NCBI GenBank assembly: GCA_020248915.1
Contig: JADCGP010000005.1
Span: forward strand, 124,001-188,000
DNA: 64,000 nt
Origin: Rubrivivax sp.
Lineage (GTDB): Bacteria; Pseudomonadota; Gammaproteobacteria; Burkholderiales; Burkholderiaceae_C
Reading direction: 5' to 3'
Part shown: one piece after another, positions 45,249 to 55,262 of the stretch
Numbering within the stretch: the stretch's first letter is position 1
Layout: every line of letters starts with the position of its first letter
The notes under the pieces: generated by a model
Told to the model about the DNA's origin: nothing
The model's database searches: none
Seen by the model: the letters and a program-made list of their open reading frames with translations, nothing else
Program-made: the position numbers and the translations under genes

Positions 45249-46534
45249 GCCGCGCCGCCAGCTCCGCCGCCAGCGGCGGCGACGGCCTGTTGCGGCGGCT
45301 GTTCGCGCGGATGGCGAGCCTTGCGGGCCGTGGGGGGGCCGGCGAGCCGCCGCTGCCGGTGCGCGCGCACGTGGGCGCCGCCCCCGGCCGGCCCGCGGCG
45401 GCGCGCTCGTTCGACCAGGCGCTTGTCGCGGTCGCCGCCGCGCTGCTGGCGCTGGGCCTGGTGATGGTCTACTCGGCGTCGGTTGCGCTGCCCGACAACC
45501 CACGGTTCGCCGCGTACTCGCACGCGTTCTTCCTGCAGCGCCACCTGTTCGCGCTGGCCGTCGGCCTGAGCGCCGCGCTGCTCGTGCTGCAGGTGCCGGT
45601 GGCGTTCTGGGAGAAGCACGCGCACTGGGTCTTCGTGCTGGCCCTGGTGCTGCTGGTGCTGGTGCTGCTGCCCTTCGTCGGCAAGGTGGTCAACAACTCG
45701 CGGCGCTGGATCCCGCTCGGGGTGATGAACTTCCAGCCGAGCGAACTGGCCAAGCTCGCCATCGCGATGTACGCCGCCGGCTACATGGTCCGCAAGATGG
45801 ACGAGCGCGGCAACTTCTTCCGCGCCGTCTGGCCGATGGCGGTGGCGATCGCCTTCGCCGGGATGCTGCTGCTGCGGCAGCCGGACATGGGTGCATTCAT
45901 CGTCATCGCCACCATCGCGATGGGCATCCTGTTCCTGGGCGGTGTCAACGCGCGGATGTTCTTCCTGATCGCGCTCGTGCTGGTGGCCACCTTCGCGCTG
46001 ATCATCGCGTTCGACGACATGCGCCGCGAGCGCATCCTCGCCTACCTCGACCCTTGGAACCCGAAGTACGCCCAGGGCAAGGGCTACCAGCTGACGCACT
46101 CGCTGATCGCGTTCGGCCGCGGCGAGTGGTTCGGGCAGGGCCTGGGCGACAGCGTCGAGAAGCTGCACTACCTGCCTGAGGCCCACACCGACTTCCTGCT
46201 CGCCGTGATCGGCGAGGAACTCGGCCTGGTCGGCGTGGCCACCGTGATCCTGCTGTTCTTCTGGCTGACGCGGCGGATCTTCCTGATCGGCCGCCAGGCC
46301 ATCGCGGTCGACCGCGTCTATGGCGGGCTGCTGTGCCAGGGCATCGGCGTCTGGTTCGGCGCCCAGGCCTTCATCAACATGGGCGTCAACCTCGGCGTGC
46401 TGCCCACCAAGGGCCTGACGCTGCCGCTGATGAGCTACGGCGGCTCGGCGATCCTGATGAACCTGATCGCCCTGGCGCTGGTGCTGCGGGTGGACATTGA
46501 GAACCGGGCCCTGATGCGCGGAGGCCGCGCATGA
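45245..46534 (+). CDS. ftsW: Septal peptidoglycan glycosyltransferase FtsW
   Basis: 429 residues. A variable 55-residue N-terminus precedes ten SEDS membrane segments. Diagnostic blocks are [50 protein letters not shown] and [30 protein letters not shown] start overlapping murD. The last codons ([11 protein letters not shown]) are copied again just before murG; see the duplication entry. The stop now precedes murG by 136 bp, whereas other junctions here overlap. Confidence 0.97.
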   Translation: MSRAASSAASGGDGLLRRLFARMASLAGRGGAGEPPLPVRAHVGAAPGRPAAARSFDQALVAVAAALLALGLVMVYSASVALPDNPRFAAYSHAFFLQRHLFALAVGLSAALLVLQVPVAFWEKHAHWVFVLALVLLVLVLLPFVGKVVNNSRRWIPLGVMNFQPSELAKLAIAMYAAGYMVRKMDERGNFFRAVWPMAVAIAFAGMLLLRQPDMGAFIVIATIAMGILFLGGVNARMFFLIALVLVATFALIIAFDDMRRERILAYLDPWNPKYAQGKGYQLTHSLIAFGRGEWFGQGLGDSVEKLHYLPEAHTDFLLAVIGEELGLVGVATVILLFFWLTRRIFLIGRQAIAVDRVYGGLLCQGIGVWFGAQAFINMGVNLGVLPTKGLTLPLMSYGGSAILMNLIALALVLRVDIENRALMRGGRA

Positions 46535-46674
46535 CCGGCACGCGCAGCGTGGCGGCGGCGCGTCGCGCCGGGGCACGGTTGCGGCGCAGGCTCGCGTCGC
46601 GCAGCGATGCGAAGCGCGCAGGGCGCGCGCGCCGCAGCCAGAACCGGGCCCTGATGCGCGGAGGCCGCGCATGA
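46500..46674 (+). repeat. 35-bp direct repeats, 140 bp apart, between ftsW and murG
   Basis: 46500-46534 (end of ftsW, including its RBS-like GGAGG and ATGA) is repeated base for base at 46640-46674, where the ATGA is the murG start. The 105 bp between (46535-46639) is not a copy of anything else I can find here. The structure looks like an insertion with a long duplication, or an unequal event that displaced an original ftsW-murG ATGA overlap. Confidence 0.92.
46531..46674 (+). CDS. Small Arg-rich ORF in the ftsW-murG duplication (hypothetical)
   Basis: 47 codons. It opens at the ATG overlapping the ftsW stop (ATGA), has GGAGG upstream, and ends at a TGA overlapping the murG ATG (ATGA). The last 11 residues, [11 protein letters not shown], copy the FtsW tail ([11 protein letters not shown]). 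The rest is strongly basic (about one third Arg) and Ala-rich. It may be only a translational relay preserving ftsW-murG coupling; no family recognised. Confidence 0.4.
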   Translation: MTGTRSVAAARRAGARLRRRLASRSDAKRAGRARRSQNRALMRGGRA

Positions 46675-47774
46675 GCGCGCACCTCGTGGTGATGGCTGCG
46701 GGCACCGGGGGCCACGTGATACCGGGGCTGGCCGTGGCGCGCGAGATGCGCGCTCGGGGCTGGAGCGTGAGCTGGCTCGGGACGACCGCCGGGATGGAGA
46801 ACCGGCTCGTCCCCGCGGCCGGGATCCCGCTCGATGCGATCGGCTTCGCGGGGCTGCGCGGCAAGAACGCGGTGCAGACGCTGCTGGGCGGCGTGCGGCT
46901 GCTGAAGGCCTTCGGAGAGTGCCTGGCGATCCTGCGGCGGCGCGGCGCCGACGCCGTGCTCGGCATGGGGGGCTACGTGTGCTTTCCGGGCGGGCTGATG
47001 GCGTCGCTGCTCGACCGGCCGCTCGTGCTCGTCAACGCCGACGCCCGGCTGCTGCTCAGCAACAAGGCGCTGCTGCCGGTGGCCGACCGGGTCCTGTTCG
47101 GCTTCGACAGCGACGCCGTGCGCCGCGTCCGCGGCGCGGTCGTGACCGGCAACCCGGTGCGTGCCGAGATCGAGGCGCTGCCTCCGCCCGCCGCGCGCTT
47201 CGCCGGCCGCGAGGGCCCGCTGCGGCTGCTGGTGGTGGGCGGCAGCCTGGGGGCCCAGGTGCTCAACCGCACGCTGCCGCAGGCGCTCGCGCTGCTGCCG
47301 CCGCCGCAGCGGCCGCACGTCACGCACCAGGCCGGCGCCACCGAGGTCGAGACGGTGCGGGCCGCCTACGCCGCGGCCGGCATCGACGCCGAGGTGTTGC
47401 CGTTCGTCGAGGACATGGCCGTGCGCCTGGGCGCCTGCGACCTGATGGTGTGCCGGGCGGGTGCGATGACGGTGAGCGAGCTGTGTGCGGCCGGCGTGCC
47501 CGCGCTGCTCGTGCCGCTGGTCGTCCGCACCACCGCGCACCAGCGCGACAACGCCGCCTGGCTGGCCGGCCAGGGCGCGGCGATCCACCTGCCGCAGTCC
47601 GCGCTCACGCCCGAGGTCCTGGCCGGGCAGCTGGGCGGGCTCGGGCGCGCACGGCTGCTGTCGATGGCCGAGCGCGCCCGCGAGCTGGCACGGCCCCGCG
47701 CCGCCGCGCGCGTGGCCGACGAGATCGAGGCGCTGGTGCGTCGGCGCCGCGGCATCGGGGGAGCAGCGGCATGA
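46671..47774 (+). CDS. murG: Lipid II synthase MurG
   Basis: 367 residues. [19 protein letters not shown] (GTGGH loop), [31 protein letters not shown] and the C-terminal [38 protein letters not shown] are diagnostic. It transfers GlcNAc to lipid I at the inner membrane face. The ATG at 46671 uses the duplicated GGAGG. Overlaps murC by 4 bp. Confidence 0.97.
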   Translation: MSAHLVVMAAGTGGHVIPGLAVAREMRARGWSVSWLGTTAGMENRLVPAAGIPLDAIGFAGLRGKNAVQTLLGGVRLLKAFGECLAILRRRGADAVLGMGGYVCFPGGLMASLLDRPLVLVNADARLLLSNKALLPVADRVLFGFDSDAVRRVRGAVVTGNPVRAEIEALPPPAARFAGREGPLRLLVVGGSLGAQVLNRTLPQALALLPPPQRPHVTHQAGATEVETVRAAYAAAGIDAEVLPFVEDMAVRLGACDLMVCRAGAMTVSELCAAGVPALLVPLVVRTTAHQRDNAAWLAGQGAAIHLPQSALTPEVLAGQLGGLGRARLLSMAERARELARPRAAARVADEIEALVRRRRGIGGAAA

Positions 47775-49189
47775 AGCGCGCGCTGCGCCACGTGCACTTC
47801 GTCGGCATCGGCGGCTCGGGCATGAGCGCGATCGCCTCGCTGCTGCACGCCGAGGGCTACCGCGTCAGCGGCAGTGACGCGCAGGCCAGCGCCGTCACCC
47901 GGCGACTGGCCGCGCTCGGGGTGCGGGTGTTCATCGGCCACGAGGCGGCGCAGGCCGACGGTGCGGACGTCGTCGTCACCTCGGCGGCGGTGGCCGCCGA
48001 CAACCCCGAGGTCGCCGCGGCGCGCACGCGCCGCGTCCCGGTGGTGCCTCGGGCGGTGATGCTCGCGGAGCTGATGCGCACGCGCGAGGGCATTGCCGTG
48101 GCCGGCACGCACGGCAAGACGACCACGACCGCGCTGGTGGCCAGCGTGCTGCTGCAGGCCGGGCTCGACCCGAGCTTCGTGGTGGGCGGCTCCGTGCTCG
48201 CGGCCGGCACCAACGCGCGGCTGGGCCGAGGCGCGCAGATCGTCGTCGAGGCCGACGAGAGCGACGCCAGCTTCCTCGCGCTCGTCCCGGTGGCGGCGGT
48301 GGTCACGAACATCGACGCCGACCACATGGACACCTACGGCCATGACCTCGGCCGCCTGCACGACGCCTTCGTCGGCTTCGTGCACCGGCTGCCGTTCTGG
48401 GGCCGCGCCGTGCTGTGCAGCGACGACGCCGGCGTGCGCGCGATCGTGCCGCGCCTCGAGCGCCCGCTCACCACCTATGGCCTGGGAGCGGACGCGGACG
48501 TGCGCGGCCGCGACGTGGCGCCGGCCGCCGGCGGCGGGATGACCTTCACCGCGCTGCGCCGCGATCCGCGCACGGGCCGCGCGCTGCCTCCGCTGCCGCT
48601 CGCGCTCAGCCTGTCCGGGGCGCACAACGTGCGCAATGCGCTGGCCGCGGTGGCGGTCGCGGCCGAGTTCGAGGTGCCCGACGAGGCGCTGGCCGCGGCG
48701 CTGGCGGGCTTCGCCGGCGTCGGCCGCCGGTTCGAGCGACGGGGCGAGCCGCAGGCGCGCGGCGGGGGCCGCTTCACGCTGGTCGACGACTACGGGCACC
48801 ACCCGGCCGAACTGGCCGCGGTGCTGGCCGCCGCGCGCGGGGCGTTCCCGGGCCGCCGGCTGGCGGTGGCCTTCCAGCCCCATCGCTACACCCGGACCCG
48901 AGACTGCCTGTCCTGGTTCGCGGACGTGCTCGCGCAGGCCGACGTGCTGTGGCTGACCGAGGTCTATGCCGCCGGCGAGGCGCCGATCGACGGCGCCGAC
49001 GGCCTTGCGCTGGCCGCCGCGGTGCGCGCGGCGGGGCGGCTCGAGCCGCGCTTCGTGCCGCAGCTCGACCAGCTGGCCGAACGCATCGTCGAGGAGGCCC
49101 GCGACGGCGATGTCGTGGTCACGATGGGGGCCGGCTCGATCGACGGCGTGCCGGCGCGCGTGCTCGAGCTGGCCGGGGAGGCGCCATGA
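47771..49189 (+). CDS. murC: UDP-MurNAc:L-alanine ligase MurC
   Basis: 472 residues. [47 protein letters not shown] (P-loop), [25 protein letters not shown] and [20 protein letters not shown] are canonical. First ligase of the cytoplasmic peptidoglycan pathway. Start and stop both in 4-bp overlaps. Confidence 0.97.
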   Translation: MKRALRHVHFVGIGGSGMSAIASLLHAEGYRVSGSDAQASAVTRRLAALGVRVFIGHEAAQADGADVVVTSAAVAADNPEVAAARTRRVPVVPRAVMLAELMRTREGIAVAGTHGKTTTTALVASVLLQAGLDPSFVVGGSVLAAGTNARLGRGAQIVVEADESDASFLALVPVAAVVTNIDADHMDTYGHDLGRLHDAFVGFVHRLPFWGRAVLCSDDAGVRAIVPRLERPLTTYGLGADADVRGRDVAPAAGGGMTFTALRRDPRTGRALPPLPLALSLSGAHNVRNALAAVAVAAEFEVPDEALAAALAGFAGVGRRFERRGEPQARGGGRFTLVDDYGHHPAELAAVLAAARGAFPGRRLAVAFQPHRYTRTRDCLSWFADVLAQADVLWLTEVYAAGEAPIDGADGLALAAAVRAAGRLEPRFVPQLDQLAERIVEEARDGDVVVTMGAGSIDGVPARVLELAGEAP

Positions 49190-50154
49190 GCGGCGAGCAG
49201 CCCGACCCGACGTCCTTCGGCCGCGTGGCGGTGCTGTTCGGCGGCACCAGCGCCGAGCGCGAGGTGTCGTTGATGTCCGGCCGCGGCGTGCTGCAGGCGC
49301 TGCGGTCGCAGGGCGTCGATGCGCACGCGTTCGACCCCGCCGCGCGCGAGCTCGGCGAGCTGCGGCGCGAGGGCTTCGAGCGCGTGTTCATCGCGCTGCA
49401 CGGCCGCCACGGCGAGGACGGCACGGTGCAGGGCGCGCTCGAGCTGCTGGGCATCCCGTACACCGGCAGCGGCGTGCTGGCCAGCGCGATCGCGCTCGAC
49501 AAGGTGATGACCAAGCGGGTGTGGGCGGCCGAGGGCCTGCCGACGCCGCGCTGGGTCCGGCTCGAGCCCGGCCGGCAGCAGCGCGAGGACGTGATCCGCG
49601 TCCCCGACACGCTCGGCCTGCCGCTGATCGTCAAGCCGCCGCGCGAGGGCAGCAGCCTCGGCGTGACCAAGGTGGGCGGCTACTCCGAGATGCAGGACGC
49701 GGTGCTGCTGGCCGCGCGCTACGACCGCGACGTCCTGTGCGAGGAGTTCATCGACGGCATCGAGCTCACCTGCCCGGTGCTGGGCAGTGGGGCGTCGGCG
49801 CGCGCGCTGCCGGTGGTGCGCATCGACGCCCCGCAGGGCAACTACGACTTCGAGCACAAGTACTACAGCGACGACACCGGCTACCGCTGCCCGAGCGGGC
49901 TGCCGCCGCAAGAGGAGGCGGAGGTGCAGCGCCTGACGCTGGCCGCCTACCGCGCGCTCGGCTGCCGCGGCTGGGGCCGCGCCGACCTGATGCTGCGCGC
50001 CAGCGACCGCAAGCCCTTCCTGCTCGAGATGAACACCAGCCCGGGCATGACGGGTCACTCGCTGGTGCCGATGTCGGCGCGTGCGGCCGGCATGTCCTAC
50101 GAGCAGCTGTGCCTGCAGCTGCTGGCCGCCGCGACGCTGGACCGGGACACCTGA
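49186..50154 (+). CDS. ddlB: D-alanine:D-alanine ligase
   Basis: 322 residues, ATP-grasp. [77 protein letters not shown] and [31 protein letters not shown] are diagnostic. Shares its stop base with the ftsQ ATG (TGATG). Confidence 0.97.
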   Translation: MSGEQPDPTSFGRVAVLFGGTSAEREVSLMSGRGVLQALRSQGVDAHAFDPAARELGELRREGFERVFIALHGRHGEDGTVQGALELLGIPYTGSGVLASAIALDKVMTKRVWAAEGLPTPRWVRLEPGRQQREDVIRVPDTLGLPLIVKPPREGSSLGVTKVGGYSEMQDAVLLAARYDRDVLCEEFIDGIELTCPVLGSGASARALPVVRIDAPQGNYDFEHKYYSDDTGYRCPSGLPPQEEAEVQRLTLAAYRALGCRGWGRADLMLRASDRKPFLLEMNTSPGMTGHSLVPMSARAAGMSYEQLCLQLLAAATLDRDT

Positions 50155-51011
50155 TGCGAAGCGCCGCCTCCGCCCGCGACCCCGCCGCCGGCCGCATACT
50201 CGACCGCCGGCAGCGCCGCGCCGCCGTCGGCGTGCCGCTGCCCGGCGACGTCCGGTTGATGAACTCGGTCGCGGCACTGCTGGCCGTGGCGGTCGCGCTC
50301 GCGCTGCTGGCCGCGGCGCTGGCCTGGGTGGCCCGCCTGCCGGCGTGGGACATCCGCTCCATCCGCGTCGAGGGCGACCTGGGCCGCAACAACGTGCCGA
50401 CGATCCGCGCCAACGCGCTGCCGTCGCTGCAGGGCAACTTCTTCAGCGTCGACCTGCGGCGCGCCCAGGCCGCCTTCGAGCAGGTGCCCTGGGTGCGGCG
50501 CGCGGTGGTGCGGCGCGTCTTCCCCGACCGGCTGGCGGTGCGGCTCGAGGAGCACCGTGTCGCCGCGCTGTGGCAGGGGGCGGGCGGCGACGAGCGCCTG
50601 GTCAACACGTACGGCGAGGTGTTCGAGGCCAATCTCGGCGACGTCGAGGACGAGGACCTGCCGGTGTTCGCGGGCCCTGACGGCACGTCGGGCCTGGTGT
50701 TCGCGCTGTGGCAGCGGCTGGCGCCGGCTTTCGCAGATGCCGGCTACGCGGTCGAGCGCCTGGAGCTCTCGGGTCGCGGCAGCTGGCGCCTGCAAACCGA
50801 CAACGCCGCCGTCGTCGAGCTCGGGCGCGGCACCCCGGACGACGTGGCGGTGCGCGCCGCGCGCTTCCTGCGCACCCTGCCGCAGGTGCGCGCGCGCTGG
50901 AACGCGCCGCTGGAGTACGCCGACCTGCGCCACGCCGACGGCTACGCGCTGCGGCTGCGCGGCGTGGGCACGACGGCGCCGAAGGCGCCATCGAACGAGG
51001 CTGCCAACTGA
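50154..51011 (+). CDS. ftsQ: Cell division protein FtsQ
   Basis: 285 residues: a basic cytoplasmic N-terminus, one membrane helix (about 40-62), the POTRA domain beginning WDIRSIRVEGDLGRNNVPTIRANALPSLQGNFFSVDL with WVRRAVVRRVFPDRLAVRLEEH, and the FtsQ/DivIB beta domain. It links FtsBL to the cytoplasmic ring. Followed by a 12-bp gap to ftsA. Confidence 0.95.
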   Translation: MRSAASARDPAAGRILDRRQRRAAVGVPLPGDVRLMNSVAALLAVAVALALLAAALAWVARLPAWDIRSIRVEGDLGRNNVPTIRANALPSLQGNFFSVDLRRAQAAFEQVPWVRRAVVRRVFPDRLAVRLEEHRVAALWQGAGGDERLVNTYGEVFEANLGDVEDEDLPVFAGPDGTSGLVFALWQRLAPAFADAGYAVERLELSGRGSWRLQTDNAAVVELGRGTPDDVAVRAARFLRTLPQVRARWNAPLEYADLRHADGYALRLRGVGTTAPKAPSNEAAN

Positions 51012-51023
51012 GGGACCGCCGCG

Positions 51024-52256
51024 ATGGCCAAGGAATACAAGGACATGGTCTTCGGCCTGGACATCGGCACCGTGAAGGTGATGGTGGTGGCCGCGGAGGT
51101 GCTGCCCGACGGCGAGCTGCGCGTCGCCGGCCTCGGCGTCGCGCCGGGCCACGGCCTCAAGCGCGGCGTGGTCGTCAACATCGACGCCACCGTGCAGAGC
51201 ATCCAGCAGGCGCTGAAGGAGGCCGAGATGATGGCCGCCTGCAAGATCGGCAGCGTCTACACCGGCATCACCGGAAGCCACATCCGCGGCATCAACAGCA
51301 CCGGCATGGTGATCGTGCGCGACAACCGCGAGGTGACCCCGCTGGACGTGCAGCGCGTCGTCGAGACCGCCAAGGCCATCAACATCCCCAACGACCAGCG
51401 GCTGCTGCTGGTGGAGCCGCAGGAGTTCGTCATCGACGGCCACGAGGTCAAGGAGCCGATCGGCATGAGCGGCTCGCGCCTCGAGGTCCGGGTGCACATC
51501 GTCACCGGGGCGCAGAGCGCGGCCGAGAACATCCTCAAGTGCGTGCGCCGCTGCGGGCTGGAGGTCGAGCGGCTGGCGCTGAACCCGAGCGCCAGCGCCG
51601 CCGCCACCGTCACCGATGACGAGAAGAGCCTGGGCGTGGCGGTGGTCGACATCGGAGCCGGCACCACCGACGTGCAGATCTACGCCGACGGCAGCGTGCG
51701 CCACACCGCGGTGATCCCGATCGCCGGCGACCTGATCACCAGCGACATCGCGATGGCGCTGCGCACCCCGACGCGCGACGCCGAGGAGATCAAGGTCGAG
51801 CACGGCGTGGCCAAGCAGCTGCTGGCCGACCCGGCACAGCAGCTCGAGGTGCCCGGCCTCGGCGATCGCCAGCCGCGGCTGCTGTCGCGCCAGGCGCTGG
51901 CGGGTGTGATCGAGCCGCGGGTCGAGGAGATCTTCTCGCTGGTGCACCAGGTCATCCGCGACAGCGGCTACGAGGAGCTGCTGTCCAGCGGCATCGTGCT
52001 CACCGGCGGCAGCGCGGTGATGCCGGGAATGGTGGAACTCGGCGAGGACATGTTCCTCAAGCCGGTCCGGCGCGGCAACCCGACCTACGCCGGAGCGCTG
52101 TACGACATGGTGGCCAACCCGCGCAGCGCCACCGTGATGGGGCTGCTCGAGGAGGCGCGGCTGGCGCGTGCGCGCGGCCAGAAGGCGGCGGCGCAGGCCG
52201 GCTCGGTGAAGACCGTGATCGGCCGCGCCAAGGAATGGTTCCTGGGGAATTTCTGA
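51024..52256 (+). CDS. ftsA: Cell division protein FtsA
   Basis: 410 residues, actin fold. FGLDIGTVKVMVVAAEV (phosphate 1), VVDIGAGTTDVQIYADGSV (phosphate 2) and GIVLTGGSAVMPGMVELGEDMF (adenosine) are present. The C-terminal amphipathic helix VIGRAKEWFLGNF is the membrane-targeting sequence. It tethers FtsZ. ATG 51024 lies in a GCGATGGCC context with GGGACC upstream. Confidence 0.97.
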   Translation: MAKEYKDMVFGLDIGTVKVMVVAAEVLPDGELRVAGLGVAPGHGLKRGVVVNIDATVQSIQQALKEAEMMAACKIGSVYTGITGSHIRGINSTGMVIVRDNREVTPLDVQRVVETAKAINIPNDQRLLLVEPQEFVIDGHEVKEPIGMSGSRLEVRVHIVTGAQSAAENILKCVRRCGLEVERLALNPSASAAATVTDDEKSLGVAVVDIGAGTTDVQIYADGSVRHTAVIPIAGDLITSDIAMALRTPTRDAEEIKVEHGVAKQLLADPAQQLEVPGLGDRQPRLLSRQALAGVIEPRVEEIFSLVHQVIRDSGYEELLSSGIVLTGGSAVMPGMVELGEDMFLKPVRRGNPTYAGALYDMVANPRSATVMGLLEEARLARARGQKAAAQAGSVKTVIGRAKEWFLGNF

Positions 52257-52329
52257 AGAGGCCCCGGCGCGCGCCGCGCCAGGGACCCGTGTTCACGACG
52301 GCAACTGCAACCAGACGAAGGAGGCTCAC

Positions 52330-53640
52330 ATGCCCATCGAGATGATCGACGAGTTCGAGCAAGGCACGCAGATCAAGGTGATCGGCGTCGGCGGCGGCGG
52401 CGGCAACGCCGTCGAGCACATGATCGCCCACGGCGTGCAGGGCGTGGAGTTCATCTGCGCCAACACCGACGCGCAGGCGCTTCACCGCTCCAGCGCCGGC
52501 ACGCTGGTGCAGCTCGGCGGCTCCGGGCTGGGTGCGGGCAGCAAGCCCGAGGTCGGCCGCAACGCGGCGCAGGAGGCCGAGGAGCGGATCCAGGCGGCGA
52601 TCGAGGGCGCGCACATGCTCTTCATCACCGCCGGCATGGGCGGCGGCACCGGCACCGGGGCCGCGCCGGTGATCGCGCGCATCGCGCGCCAGATGGGCAT
52701 CCTGACGGTGGGCGTGGTCACCAAGCCGTTCGAGTTCGAGGGCCGCAAGCGCTCCAAGCAGGCCGACGAGGGCGCCGCCGAGCTCGAGGCCAACGTCGAC
52801 AGCCTGATCGTCGTGCTCAACGAGAAGCTGCTCGAGGTGCTGGGCGACGACGTCACCCAGGAGCAGGCCTTCGGGCACGCCAACGACGTGCTGAAGAACG
52901 CGGTGGGCGGCATCAGCGACATCATCCACGTGCCGGGCTTGGTCAACGTCGACTTCGAGGACGTCAAGACGGTGATGAGCGAGCCCGGCAAGGCGATGAT
53001 GGGCACCGCGACGGCGAGCGGCCCGGACCGCGCCACGCGCGCCGCAGACGCGGCCGTGGCCTGCCCGCTGCTGGAGGGCATCGACCTGTCGGGAGCGCGC
53101 GGCGTGCTGGTGCTGATCGCGGCCAGCAAGACCACCTTCAAGCTCGCCGAAAGCCGCAATGCGATGAACACGATCCGTCGCTACGCGGCCGAAGACGCGC
53201 ATGTCATCTATGGCACGGCGTACGACGAGACCCTGGGCGACCAGCTGCGCGTGACGGTGATCGCCACCGGCCTCAGCAGCGCGCGCCGCCCGGCGGCGCC
53301 TGGGCTTGCGGTGGTGACGCCGACCCACGGCATGACCCACGGCGGCGCGGCACTCCCTGCGCAGCAGCCGCAGGCGTCGTCGCAGGCGCAGCCGGCGCTG
53401 CGCACCGGCACCGACAACGTGCCGATCCTGACGCAGGCCGCGCTGGTGGGCGGCGCTGGGGGCGGTGGCGTGACGGCCGGCCAGGCGCCGACGCCGCAGG
53501 CCTACGAGGGCCTGAACACGCCCAGCGTGTGGCGCCGGCCGCCGCGCGCGGACCAGGCCGCCGCCAAGGTCGAGGCGCTGGTCAGCAACGGGATGGACGA
53601 GATCGAGATCCCGGCCTTCCTGCGCAAGCAGGCCGACTGA
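52330..53640 (+). CDS. ftsZ: Cell division GTPase FtsZ
   Basis: 436 residues. KVIGVGGGGGNAVEHMI, ICANTDAQAL, the tubulin signature GMGGGTGTGAAPVIA and T7-loop NVDFEDVKTVM are intact. A flexible linker of about 100 residues is Ala/Gln/Gly-rich. The C-terminal peptide EIEIPAFLRKQAD binds FtsA/ZipA. AAGGAGG lies close to the ATG; the 73-bp gap after ftsA may hold a promoter that I could not define. lpxC, often next in related genomes, is not here. Confidence 0.98.
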   Translation: MPIEMIDEFEQGTQIKVIGVGGGGGNAVEHMIAHGVQGVEFICANTDAQALHRSSAGTLVQLGGSGLGAGSKPEVGRNAAQEAEERIQAAIEGAHMLFITAGMGGGTGTGAAPVIARIARQMGILTVGVVTKPFEFEGRKRSKQADEGAAELEANVDSLIVVLNEKLLEVLGDDVTQEQAFGHANDVLKNAVGGISDIIHVPGLVNVDFEDVKTVMSEPGKAMMGTATASGPDRATRAADAAVACPLLEGIDLSGARGVLVLIAASKTTFKLAESRNAMNTIRRYAAEDAHVIYGTAYDETLGDQLRVTVIATGLSSARRPAAPGLAVVTPTHGMTHGGAALPAQQPQASSQAQPALRTGTDNVPILTQAALVGGAGGGGVTAGQAPTPQAYEGLNTPSVWRRPPRADQAAAKVEALVSNGMDEIEIPAFLRKQAD

Positions 53641-53684
53641 GCGCTCGCGAGCGGGACACCCCGCACCGGTCGGGGCGGAGACGC

Positions 53685-53761
53685 AGGGCGCCTTGTGCGC
53701 CCTGTCTCTAATGAAGGGCGCCTCGTGCGCCCTGTCTCCAATGAGGGGCGCCTCGAGCGCC
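53685..53761. repeat. Three tandem 30-bp hairpin repeats after ftsZ
   Basis: Units at 53685-53714, 53715-53744 and a partial third from 53745. Each contains GGGCGC-5-GCGCCC (loops CTTGT, CTCGT, CTCGA); spacer TGTCTCTAATGA in the first and TGTCTCCAATGA in the second. Each makes a 6-bp GC hairpin. Sited between convergent ftsZ and the histidine kinase gene, they probably stop transcription or protect 3' ends. Confidence 0.88.
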
Positions 53762-53825
53762 CGTCCGCTCCAGCCCCACTCGGGCGGCGTGCGCGGCCCT
53801 GGCCGGCCCGCGGCCGACCGGCCCT

Positions 53826-55262
53826 TCAGGAGCGCCAGCGCACGCGGAACGATGCGCCGCCCCCCGGTGCGGCGCCGCACTCCACGGACCAGCCGTGGGC
53901 GACGACGATCTCGCGCACCAGGGCCAGGCCGAGACCGGAGCCCGTCCGGGTCTGACCCGGCGCGCGCCAAAAGCGTTCGAACACCTGCGCCCGGTACTCA
54001 GGGGGCACGCCGGGCCCGTGGTCTTCCACGGCCACGCCCGCGTCGTCCAGGCGCACCCTGACGTCCGAGCCCGGGGGCGAGAAGTCGAGCGCGTTCTCCA
54101 CCAGGTTCTTCAGCAGCACGAACAGCGCCCCGGCGTCGGCCTCGACCTGGACGTCGACCTCCGGTTCCTGAAGGTGCAGGGTGATGTCGGCACGCTGGGC
54201 CTTGAACGCCAGGTGGTCGAGCACCGCCCGCGCGACGTCCAGCGGCCGCACCAGGCCCAGCCGCATGGCCTGGGGATCGGCCACCTGGGCCAGCTGAAGC
54301 AGCTGCTGGACCTGGCGGCCCATGGTGTCCAGGTCCTGCAGCAGCCGGGCACGGTCGCGTTCGTCGTCGAGCCCCGCCTCCACGCGGGCGCGCGCTAGCG
54401 CCAGCGGCGTCTTCAGCTCGTGCGCGGCATTGGCGATGAAGCGCTCTTGCTCCTGGAACGACTGCTCCAGCCGCTGCAGCACGCCGTTGAACGCGTGGAC
54501 GAGCGGACGGATCTCGGCCGGCATGCCATCCTCCGGCAGCCGCGCCGCGAGGTTGCGCCCGCCGACGCTGCGCGCCGCCGCCTCGGCGGCGCGGATCGGC
54601 CGCAGCACCGAGCGCACGGCCAACGCGCCCGCCAGCGCGAAGATCAGCGCCGACAGCGCGCCCAGCAGCACGACGGTGTCGGTGATGGCCGGCGTCACCG
54701 CCTCGCGGGCCAGCAGCTCGAAGCGGTCGCTGCGCGCGAGCTGAAGCACGTAGGGCCGCCCCTGAATCTCGCGCTGCCAGGCCCCGACGAAGAAGTCACG
54801 TCCGTCGAAGGTCACGACGCCAAAGAAGCCCGGTTGCTCGCCGAAGCCGCGGTCGGGAAGCAGCGACCGGCGATCCGGCTCGCTGCTGGCGACGACCTGG
54901 CCCGTGCCATCGAGCACGCGGAACTTGAGGTTGGCGAAGAAGTCGTCGAACCCCACGCGCTCTCCGGGGGGAAGGTTCACGTCGACGACGCGCCGCTCGG
55001 CGTCGAGCACGAAGCCGTCGAAGATGTCCTCGGTCTGGCCCTCCATGCTCATCCGCGTGGCCAGATGGCCGAAGCGGTCGGCCAGCATTGTCTGCACGCC
55101 GGCCACCAGCAGCGCCATCGAGGCGAACGCCACGGCGAAGCCCAGCGCGAGGCGCACGGCGAGGCTCGGCGTGCGCCCGCCGGCGCCTGCACGCCGGCCT
55201 TGCCCCGGCTCGGCCGGCCCGGCCGGGCTATCCGGCCTATCCGGCCTATCCGGCCGGGTCAC
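53826..55262 (-). CDS. Sensor histidine kinase
   Basis: 478 residues. Membrane helices at about 37-58 and 195-216 flank a periplasmic sensor region of some 135 residues. Then a HAMP-like linker (LRPIRAAEAAARSVGGRNLAARLP), the H-box FIANAAH281ELKTPLALARA, and N/G boxes LLKNLVENALDFSPPG and VEDHGPGVPP...GSGLGLALVREIV. The first 20 residues (PDRPDRPDS) come from a 9-bp repeat (TATCCGGCC x3, 55229-55255), so the true start may be later. Overlaps its response regulator by 17 bp. Confidence 0.9.
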   Translation of the reverse strand: MTRPDRPDRPDSPAGPAEPGQGRRAGAGGRTPSLAVRLALGFAVAFASMALLVAGVQTMLADRFGHLATRMSMEGQTEDIFDGFVLDAERRVVDVNLPPGERVGFDDFFANLKFRVLDGTGQVVASSEPDRRSLLPDRGFGEQPGFFGVVTFDGRDFFVGAWQREIQGRPYVLQLARSDRFELLAREAVTPAITDTVVLLGALSALIFALAGALAVRSVLRPIRAAEAAARSVGGRNLAARLPEDGMPAEIRPLVHAFNGVLQRLEQSFQEQERFIANAAHELKTPLALARARVEAGLDDERDRARLLQDLDTMGRQVQQLLQLAQVADPQAMRLGLVRPLDVARAVLDHLAFKAQRADITLHLQEPEVDVQVEADAGALFVLLKNLVENALDFSPPGSDVRVRLDDAGVAVEDHGPGVPPEYRAQVFERFWRAPGQTRTGSGLGLALVREIVVAHGWSVECGAAPGGGASFRVRWRS

